This document shows positions 55,201 to 64,000 of a stretch of 64,000 nucleotides of DNA, piece after piece (position 1 is the stretch's first letter; every line of letters begins with the position of its first letter). The DNA is from Dipylidium caninum (Eukaryota; Platyhelminthes; Cestoda; Cyclophyllidea; Dipylidiidae). The stretch covers positions 372,001-436,000 of the forward strand of contig QEYB01000388.1 of the NCBI GenBank assembly GCA_017562135.1, written 5' to 3'. Position numbers and translations under genes: made by a program. Below the pieces are notes generated by a model. That model was not told the origin of the DNA and did no database searches. It saw only the letters and a list, made by a program, of their open reading frames with translations.

Positions 55201-58200
55201 AGCTCGGCCTTGTTTGCAAATGCTTTTAATTCGCTCCTTCACCTCTCTAGTTTGTCAGCATACTCGTTCTCCATTACAATTATAAGCGGTGTAATTTGTT
55301 GTGTCCACAACCTATTAAAATCACTTTCTGAATCAAATTACAAAAAGGCTTACCAAAATATGAGAATGAAACGTTTTTACCAAGTCACATGAATAGTTTA
55401 CCTTTTTCTGAAGCTAACATCTTTAAAAATTGACACACCCTAATCTCGTTCTCACTAACGTGTTAAGGAGAGCTTAAATTAAGCGTTTTCTTTTTCCGTC
55501 TTATGAGACGTAGTCCGTAATCCGCGACTTTTTGGTGTTAAGCTCCACGTTGGCAATCGTTTTTCAACGAATGCTCAACAAAACGTCATTTTCTATGAGC
55601 ATCTTCATTTGTCTCTATATCTTTATTAACTATTAGCCCAAATGGGTTTTTTCGCCAAGTCTCTTTCCTTCCCCTTTGTTGAGGCTACCGTCAATACCTG
55701 TTTTTACGAGGCTATTCACGATTTATGCACCATTTGTTATTCTCTGTCATACGATAACTTACCTTACGTTTATTCGCACTCTGCATAAAAGAAAGACTAG
55801 ACACCGTCCAGGACGTTTGTCCGATCCTATTCAAATCTGTCCAATTCTTACCTTTTGCTACTGCACTCTAGTTAATCTGACATTACAGTATCTGCCTCAA
55901 CTCCAGTTCCAATTCAAAATTACCTTTATCCCGTCGCAAGTCAACTGTATGCTTCTCTCCACGATTTATTTGTCTCACCGTGACAAACTAATAGCGTTAG
56001 AATCTATGACAACGTCAGTTCAAAAATTCGTAACAACAAGAAACCTATGGCATTTAAAATGCCAAAAATGCCCTTTTATAGAATATCATTCAGGTTCCAA
56101 TGTCACGATCGTGTATGTTTGAGTTTTCTATATTTTGCTCCAACTTTTTATTTCTTATCTCTAATAATTATGAGGACTCATCTAGAAGACCTTTCAAAAT
56201 CATTAATGAAATTTAATCTATGAACCGTTTTACGTGTTAATATAAAACAATTTTGAGGCTATCATTGTTGCGTGTCCGCCGTTATACCTGACATTTCCTG
56301 GCAATGTTCTTTGTCCCTCAGAACAATGTGAATTTACCTTTGCTTAATCCACCCTCGAACGGTTATCTCGGTGCTCCTAACCACACAGGAGACACGACTC
56401 CAGTACCCTTGGAGTCGGATATTGTCTCTTGGCCTGGCCCACAGTTCGATTGGCTCTCCGCCACAAAGCCTTCTGCATCGCCGTATGTGCCTCAGCTAGG
56501 CGATCGCTTGGTTTATGTGATGCGTGGACACAAAGAATACCTGAGTCGAGCCTGGCATGATGGATCCGTACCGAACATTGATATCATTAACCCTGACGGC
56601 GGTTACCTTGAGTCAGAGCGTCTTCCGCTCCCTTGGGAGCAGAATCCAATGTTACCAGTAAGTGATATGACATTCCACTTCATATGCCCTCTCCCCCACA
56701 GCAGACATTAATCTTCCTTATGTCTACTGAATTCCCATTTTTTGGTCAGATTTCGTCAGAATATTTCAGTATTTTAAGGAAATCTGTGTAGTCATTTAAA
56801 TGTTTTAGATATTGCGAATCGCTACTCGTGTTTAACTCTTTTGAATAATCTCCTTAAGTCCATTTCTTGATATGCCTAACTGATAAACGAATTGGAAACA
56901 GAGCTATGGCTTATTTGTGCTCCTCTCGAATGTATGCATTTTAAATCACAACCCGTCATCCCGATTTAAAAGTTAAACATATTTCAGGTGACAGTTGGTG
57001 ACATCCTATCCGATTGTCTCGTAATATAGTTTCAATAAACTTAGTGGCGCAAACAATACTGTTTATCTTATTTGAATTAATTTTAATTAAAATTACCTCT
57101 AATGTATCCTGGTAACATTGTGATTTCTTAGGTACGAGAAACGATTAACTTGTCATTCGCCTTGAAGTTATCGAAATCCACGCTTAAAACTCAGACGTCC
57201 CGCCTCATGAACACTTATTTGCCCAAAAATTTTCCTCTTGGCCAATTTGGGTTAAAACGTACCCTAGAATCTAACATCTCTTTGCGTTATTTTGAAGGAG
57301 TATTATTTTACTGAAATATTGTTCTTAACTATTCTCATACAGGGCTATCTCTGCTGCCATGTCTCCGAAATGGCAGTTCATTTTATGCGAACTACTAACA
57401 TAGTCAACAGTCGACGAACTCATTCAAACGTTTCCACTTCTTATCTTCGTCATCGTCACGCCACTTCCGCCAGTGCCACTTGTGTTGATCACCTAACACC
57501 TTCCCTAGTTCGAGCTTCTCCCGCATCTCTGGATGGTGTTGCTGACGTCACTGAAATGGTGGATAGTTTTGTGCGTCTTGTGTCTCTCCGCCTCGTCGTG
57601 GATAGAGAGCAGCCCTATTCTTGTTTTGGTGACGCTGACAACCGATCTCAGTCAGCCCTTCCACAGGAGATATTTGTTCGGGTACCACGACGTCGATGGA
57701 GTTCTTGACTTTCTTGTTCTCCGTGGTGTCTTCGATGAGGCTATTAATCGTTCGTGGAACGCCGGTTTGTCACTTATCGACGTTACCCTCTTGATACCTT
57801 CATTAACCCCGGAGTAGATGTGTGCTTGAGCCAGTAAACCTTAGAATGTACTGGTTTACTGCTCCTGGAACTTAGGCAAATGACCATAATTTTTTTGCAT
57901 GACGCTTGGCCCTAGGTCACAAAAGTAACGTAATTATCCGAGGTGGGTAGAGTTAATGTCTCGAGCTGATACTATAAAAACGCCGCTATGTTTTACACGG
58001 AGTCTCATCATCGATGCCGTCATTACACTTCTGCGTGACCTTAATCAAGAAAAATTACAAGCATTTTTTTTTAAAAGGACCGTTTTGATTAATAGAATAT
58101 TTTATTTAACCAGGTTTACTAGTACTGTTGATTTATAGCTTCTATACTGCTTCTCTTATTTACGTGAGCAGATTTCGAATTGGACCACCATACCACGACC

Positions 58201-61200
58201 GCTTCGCCTTTAGGGATTAACTTGGTTCATTCTGTGCTCGATCTTTCTTCATCGCTGTTAATAAATCTGGCTTACTTTTGCAAAGTAACTTCTTATAGAC
58301 GACGTAACTTATAATCTTACGTCAGAGCTTAGCTAATTTGGCTTACGACGATGGATAAACATTATCTTAGCAAACCCTCCGTAGTGAAAATGTTTCATGA
58401 GGGGAAGTAAAAAGTAGTGCGAAGATAGTTATTAAAAGTTGTATGTTGGAAAGTAAAGTTAAATTACCTGCCAGCGGAGAATTCTCAAATTATGAGCATC
58501 GTTTGCGCCTATAAATAAAAGTTAAAGTATAACGCTTACCTTACCATAGTTTTGTTTCCGATTTTTACTAGGTGACGTCTTCATTTGCCCCGTGGAAACT
58601 GTGTGGTGGCGTGGACGTGTTCTGCGTGACTTTTCCCTTTCCGCTCCCAGTACCTCTTTCTCAACTTCGGCTCACTTGTCCACAGTTGATCCCTGGTTAG
58701 GGGTTAAGGTACGTTGGTTGGAAAACCACGAGACGGGGGCTTCACACGAGCCTCTTCTACCTCCGAGTCTTTCCAACTGTTCAGCTGTGGAATCTCTGGA
58801 AGGTGGTTTCGACGGTGACGTCGTCATCACTTATTCGGATAGCCTAAGTCCTTGGGATATGCATCCATGGGTCAGCAGACTTCCAATTTCCGGTACTTTT
58901 TTTTGTTTCCACGGCCTCTTAATCGACATCGACCTGCTTGATTTACTGTGGCTTCCATTCCTTCCAGATGATCCTACAACTACCTTTTCCTCAATCTTCA
59001 TGCACAGTGGAGAGATCAGAATTCCAGTGGACCGATTAACACGTCTTTTTGGGTCTCGTGGTTCTCAACCAATAGCTGTGCTCTCTTCGAAGCCGTCGAC
59101 ATCCTCTAACTCTACGAACACCACATTTGGAGAGGTTATTGAGCGTGTCGAAGGTGTTCTCGACAGGGTTAGTTCGAATACCAGATCGTAGCATTTTAAC
59201 TCCTCGAGATACCTCGACTTAATGTTCTCACGTTCTTTTCGGATGATTCAGTTAATGACGTTAAATGCTGCTGCTGCTTTTAACACTCCTGTCGACCTGG
59301 CTGCATTTCCTAACTACATCGTCGTAAATCCCAATTTGGTAGACCTTCTCTTCATACGCAGTCGCTTAGAAAGTCTCTTTTACAGGTGAGCGTGAATTTT
59401 TCGACACTTGATTGAAATTGTGTGGCCCCTTTTTCATCACTTGAACTTACATTATTAACTCCTCTCTTGCTCAGGCAATCTGAGGCTATTCGCTTTGACT
59501 TGGAGCAAATATCTAAGAATGCCCTCCGTTACAATGAACCCACGAGCCTCATTGTGCGTCAGGCACAACTGGTCACTTCTCTTGCCCTCAAGGCCATCTC
59601 GGACGCTAATTTCAGTCTGGTGGGTTGCAGGATTGCACATCACTAGAAATGGCCCACCTAAAACACCTATTTTACTTCTCCTTTTGCCTAATGTTGGCAA
59701 AGCCAACGTGTGTTTTGCGCTTAAGGTTTACTTTTATCTCTGTATTTACTATCCATTTTACCCGGTATTACAATCATTTCCTATATTCGAGTTCAGTTTT
59801 CTGCTACTATTCGAATGTATCTGATCGTAATTTTAATTTTCACGTCTATCTCACAACCTTAAGTGGCATCTTATATTTCTTTGTCACTTTCCATATCAGT
59901 CCAAGTAAAGCTATTCTCTAGGCGAATGTTAAAAATTGCTAAAAGGATTACTTGCTAGAAACTTACTTGGTTAATTGCTTGCTGCTTTTTGAATTACCGA
60001 ATCACTGGCTTTCATAGTAGCCTAATTATTCTCAATCACTTTTTCTCTCCTGTTTGGCTTTTCTCCTCTTGTCCATACTCAGCACTACTTGTTGATCCCA
60101 CAATTTCTGCGGTTAAAATCACATTGAATCCACCTATTTCTCTTCTTGTTCTATCGCGTCCTTGTATGTGTTAGGTATTTACTCACGATGCCATGCTGGC
60201 TTGTTAATGTATGCCCGAGTTTCCCACGACTTTGCCCGAATTCATTGGCCGAACTAGTCTATAGGGAATTCAGTCTCTCGAGAACGCGGCTTATGATTGT
60301 TTAGATGTAAACTAGTAAAATTTGCAATTGAAAATCCCCTTTTGAGTGAATCTTGTGGCGAAATATTGAATTTAGTCAGTCGCCGCCACTTTCGACGAGT
60401 AATTTCCTCGTTAAATACATTTTAGAATCTTAATCCCTCCTTTGTCTGTGTTATAGGGAAATTTGGCGAGTTTAAGTTGTAGAATCGAGAGATCATCCAT
60501 CTTTTAATCCATTTGATTGCAGGATAAATTAATGGATGAGTACATTTCGTCGGTTGCTTTGGATCCCCAAATCGATCCCGCTTTCGAGGTGCCTCAAAAT
60601 TCCTCCTCTTCCACTATACCCGCAGTTCAGGAGGTAGATGAGGGATGCGAGGATGGCGAACAAGGAGGTACGGAGGAAGGCCAAGAGGCGTCAGGCGAAG
60701 AAATTCCAACTGTTGTTCTATCCCCTATGTCCACCACCACCATACCCACTGCATCCAGGAAACGGCCCTTACCGCGAGAAAACTTGACAGAATGCATTTC
60801 CCCAGAATCGAAGCGGATCGCTCTCGATGTGGCTATAGAGCCGCGTTACTCCTTGCGAACTCTCACTGCATCCCGTCCATCACCGACACCACCTCCGTCT
60901 TCTTCGCAGTCCGGGGAACTTGGCGTTAGTGATGCGGATGACTGGCGTAGTGTCTGTCGGCAACTCCTGTGGGAGTTGAAACGCAATCGACGCAGTTTCT
61001 TCTTCCGTGAACCAGTTAATGCTGTTCAATATCCGGTAAGACAAGCAATGACTATAAGATTTGTCCATTAGTTAACAACAAAACTGTCTACAAAAGTTTT
61101 ATCTTTTGTGAGCGGGATGTAATAATGCCAAATGATTTTGCCTTTTTTTTCATGGTTAACTGGATTTTGTCTTCAAATTGACGTTACACAGAAGAATGTT

Positions 61201-63895
61201 CGGAATTTTCACGAAAGGATTACTTAGAGTGGCATTTTCATTCTATACAACGCGAGTATATTCAGCGAATTTAGTTATTTAGTCATGACGTAAGCTACAT
61301 GGACATTTAGTTGGTCCATTTAACACAGACCTATGTCTGGCTGAGGCGAAATCGAAGTCTACTTCTATAATTATGCTGGGAATTTTCCAGAAAAGCCTCC
61401 TCACTACATAAAACCTATAGTAAGTAAATCAGCGTCCTCGTAGACTGCCAATGAATCACGTATCCTGAGTCCTAGCACTTTACTCAGTGGTGATACGACT
61501 CTTCTATGATCGTAAATTGTCTTTGTGTCATTATTTGTAGACAAGTCTCTAATTTTAAATATGTCAAACTTACCTGGAAACTGTAATCTCATAAGGCGAC
61601 TGAAACATGGTTGTTCAATTGTATTAGTTATTGCATTTTTTTCACTGAGTACCCGTAGTAACTTCACTTTTTCTCGATCTTTCAGACCTATAGGGAAATA
61701 ATCCAAAATCCCATGGATCTGAACTCGATTCATCTTCGTTTGCTACAGCAATCGCCTCAAGTTGACATCAATGCTTACTCGGATCCGCGTCAATTTCTCG
61801 ATGATCTCAAGTTGATAGTCAAGAATTCGCGACTCTTTAATCGTAACGCTGGAACCAAGGTGAGTGGGAGGCAACGCTTTTAAAGAAAGTGTAAAAGAAA
61901 TCAGCGCTTAATTAGCCGTAAAATCAGAAATACTCGTATAAGTTTCTTTGTTAGGAAGAAGACCGTGACGTAATTTGGAAGTCTGGTAAAGAGCGTGTGT
62001 GCTTCACGTTTCTATATCTGGATGATTATTTCATACCAGAAAGGCTGTAGAAATCTCCTTTTAAGAGCTATTAGTTGTAGACTAGGGGAACCACCCTCGG
62101 ACATTTTCCACTGTGAACATACTCCTTTTAATGCTTCCACATGGCCGTCTTTGTGAGTCATCCTCACTTCCTACGGGGACGGGAATTAGCTGGTGGCTTT
62201 TTATCTTTTGGTATTTGGCACATTATGACATTTTTTTGTTTTCACAAAGGTCTTATCTTGGTGTCTTCTTGAATTGTTTTGAAATACTGGACACATGTGC
62301 GCTGATGGTTTGGTCTTCTGTTGATTGGTGTCTTAAGTAGCGTTGTAAGTAATGAGCGCTGCCATTCCGCATAGGTTTACTCAGACACACAGTGGTTGGC
62401 GCGATGGATAAGCAAGGTTGCTAAAGGGCGTCTCTCCTTATTCCTCCGAAACTCTCCACGCCGAGGCCGAAGCAACAATACAGATGTCAGCCATCATCTG
62501 CGGTCCTCGACTAGAGCGTCTGTACACAGACTTCAGTAAGTTTAGGCGACTGGATATGTTGACACTGTTCTAGTAAGCCCACATTTTCCTAGTCACTATC
62601 CGCACTGTACCAGTATGTTTTTTGGATAAATGAAACGAATTCATTGCTGGGCCATGATTCACTGTTATCAAGGACGCCACAGCGGATTACCACTTAGTCG
62701 GATTACAGGCCCTGATGTTTTTAGCATAACACGATAATGTTGTAAATGGTTCAGCCAAACCTATTTTTAAGGTAATACGTTCGTTATTTTATTGGGGCGC
62801 TTTTGACCACCATGTTAGCAAGACTTACCATCTAAGATAATTATGAAGTACAATTAGTACATCGTGAGGATCTAAAATTTTCCAACGGTTGCTGATTCTC
62901 TATTATGGCAATATTTGTAGAGAAGTCGACATTGTATACTCAATTTGTGAGATTTTCATTTTTTCTTCAATATCTTCTGTTTGAATTTCTAACGAAACTT
63001 ATTTTCCTTCTCTTTTTTTGTTTCACGATCACCTCCAGCGAAGACGACAGTGGTAAGATCCCATTCTTTCTTGAATATGCTTTCTATACTATTCGTTTCT
63101 GTTAGCCTCGTTTTTTTAATAGCATAATCATACGGACGTAGTCACCTACCACCTCTGACAATTTTGTGCGGCTTTTAGCTCCCTTGTGTGGCTAGAAATA
63201 TGATAAAATTAGTCCGTTATTCTTTCTTATCGGTAAATTCTTAAAAAAAATTTAAGTTAAGTCGCCAAATATGACTTCGCGTTGCTATAACTTCAGCTTC
63301 TTTACTGTATGTATTAGTGTAACTTGAACTTAGTGTAAATAATAGTAGCGGTGGATTTAGTAATATACAAGAATATTTTTATGCTACTTATTATTTGGTG
63401 GTTTCAACAGCTATTCCTGAAACAGTCAACAACTCTGGCGTCGTAGAACAGGAGGAGGAGGAAGAAGAAGAAGAAGAAGATAATAGCGGGATGGGAGCAA
63501 TGAACGTTCGGCTTAATAGCAGGCGAAGAGTCCGAACTTCCCGCAGTCGAAAAACCCGGCGGTCATTGCGAAATCGTGGGACTTTTGATAGTACTACTTC
63601 CTCCACTTCCAGCACCTTTGCTTCTACTTCAGCGAGATATTCGACACGCCGACGCTCTTTGCGTAACGTTGGTGCTCGGAAAGTACGCAGACGCAATCTC
63701 AGGCGTCGACTGTACCGTAGACAAAACGAGGCGGTGCAGGGGCGATGTTTAAGACCAAGACGTAATGCGGCTGCCGCGGTTCGACACTACTGCGAAGTAG
63801 ATGATGAAGATGATGAAGAAGGGGAAGAGGAGGAGGAGGAGGAGCCTTTTTCAAATGATGAGGAAATTGATGACGACGTTGAGGAAGAAGATTAG
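46256..63895 (+). CDS. PHIP/BRWD family WD40 and double-bromodomain protein
   Basis: Large nuclear chromatin reader. Exons recognised: 46256-46331, 46513-46645, 46679-46902, 47007-47292, 47361-47588, 47663-47766, 48378-48511, 48573-48696, 49647-50114, 50666-51089, 52444-52624, 52706-53111, 54119-54516, 56322-56657, 57343-57764, 58572-58892, 58968-59167, 59252-59385, 59475-59619, 60523-61035, 61686-61859, 62375-62535, 63039-63052 and 63411-63895. Order: N-terminal helix (LLYLVSRYLDAVG), WD40 propeller, Gln/Ser-rich linker, CSDAD-type region (LVYVMRGHKEYLSRA, VLDFLVLRGVFDEA, ETVWWRGRVL, SLSPWDM), bromodomain 1 (AAAFNTPVDLAAFPNYIVV, ALRYNEP), bromodomain 2 (WRSVCRQLLWELKRN, IIQNPMDLNSI, SRLFNRNAGTKVY) and an Arg-rich then acidic tail. 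A frame break lies near 57640-57670, and the phase between 53111 and 54119 is unresolved. The first exon with the start codon is not identified. Confidence 0.93.
46679..50114 (+). other. WD40 propeller exons of the PHIP/BRWD gene
   Basis: Repeats recognised include HRSAIYCLKYDRR then ASDDYTIKIWSL; GHLAEIIEVDIS then CTLVIWCLRTGQP; GGHHVAVGCTDNSVRIFTF; DHVNSVAFSNSGVQLATGSA then NCWLWNL; and GHEGAVYAVATSPLCEEVLA then GRFYIWRL. Blades are separated by introns in matching phases. The blades after HLAEI are interrupted by a longer loop rich in charged residues (TAEDEEERRRLRGES, about 49921-49965). Confidence 0.85.
50666..51089 (+). other. Gln/Asn/Ser-rich linker exon of PHIP/BRWD
   Basis: In the exon after the propeller, about 50740-50895, lies a low-complexity stretch with a QQQQQ run and alternating Ser-Asn. 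It sits between PPPYEEQFLHWEMDN and EVFLPPPGVLFQL, both of which have counterparts in vertebrate PHIP. It is probably a disordered linker. The CAG/CAA-rich DNA could vary in length. Confidence 0.75.
59252..61859 (+). other. Tandem bromodomain exons of PHIP/BRWD
   Basis: Bromodomain 1 spans 59252-59385 and 59475-59619: the ZA loop has FNTPVDLAAFPNY and the BC loop ALRYNEPTS, which keeps an Asn in the acetyl-lysine anchor position. Bromodomain 2 spans the end of 60523-61035 and 61686-61859, with a typical YREIIQNPMDL and an SRLFNRNAG BC loop with Asn. The linker between them (about 60540-60930) is acidic and Pro/Ser-rich, with a basic cluster SRKRPLPREN that could act in nuclear import. Confidence 0.85.
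63411..63895 (+). other. Last exon of PHIP/BRWD: basic and acidic tail
   Basis: It opens with AIPETVNNSGVVEQ and a Glu run from GAGGAGGAAGAAGAAG repeats (about 63450-63480). Next come dense Arg/Ser segments (RRRVRTSRSRKTRRSLRN, RRRNLRRRLYRRQN) and a final Asp/Glu tail ending DDDVEEED, stop 63893-63895. This suits DNA or nucleosome contact followed by an acidic regulatory tail. The repeat makes the frame sensitive to indels. Confidence 0.8.
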
Positions 63896-64000
63896 GGTTC
63901 AGGAAATTGTCGTCTTGAGATAGTTGTTTTAGGTGATTTGAATTTGTGTATTGTGTACATAAAATAGATTTAACTTTTATAATGCGTTGAGATTTCTTCT

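Noticed and set aside
55676..56122. 148-codon frame in a PHIP/BRWD intron
   Set aside because: No homology to the family and no continuity with flanking exon phases; a chance frame in T-rich sequence.

Overview
This is a stretch of nuclear animal genome, most likely from a parasitic flatworm (Platyhelminthes, probably Cestoda). The evidence is many GT-AG introns, metazoan-only genes (receptor guanylate cyclase, noggin, PHIP/BRWD) and fast-diverging proteins. No rRNA, convincing tRNA, CRISPR array or prokaryotic operon was seen. Species-level placement is inference only. Exon coordinates were read by eye from reading-frame continuity, splice dinucleotides and remembered family sequences; no alignment was run.

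Layout. 1-2.8 kb: nothing assignable. 2.8-4.1 kb (+): a short divergent actin-related protein with a frame break. 4.1-6.7 kb: non-coding sequence with a GGA/CCACCT low-complexity block. 6.7-15.6 kb (+): a membrane guanylate cyclase spread over more than 20 exons. 16.8-17.8 kb (+): an intronless PKA catalytic-subunit gene. 18.8-19.5 kb (+): a single-exon noggin. 23.0-25.4 kb (+): mitochondrial ribosomal protein uL3m. 26.6-27.1 kb (+): histone H2A.Z. 27.3-29.1 kb (+): an unidentified multi-exon gene. 29.1-34.2 kb (-): a coiled-coil protein with some KNL1/Spc105-like features. 35.2-38.6 kb (-): ARS2/Serrate. 40.7-45.5 kb (-): phosphomannomutase, with a mariner relic in its long intron. 46.3-63.9 kb (+): a PHIP/BRWD-type WD40 plus double-bromodomain protein, probably sharing its upstream region with phosphomannomutase.

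The genes do not form one pathway. They fall loosely into signalling (guanylate cyclase, PKA, noggin) on the left and housekeeping, RNA and chromatin functions on the right. Several conserved exons need a one- or two-base frame change to stay homologous (near 3.40, 19.29, 23.36, 23.96 and 57.65 kb), most of them at short homopolymers. I read these mainly as assembly indels rather than true pseudogenes. No wholly new biological system could be demonstrated. The strongest leads are the intronless PKA with DLG in place of DFG, the rearranged cysteines of noggin, the candidate kinetochore scaffold and the orphan gene at 27-29 kb.
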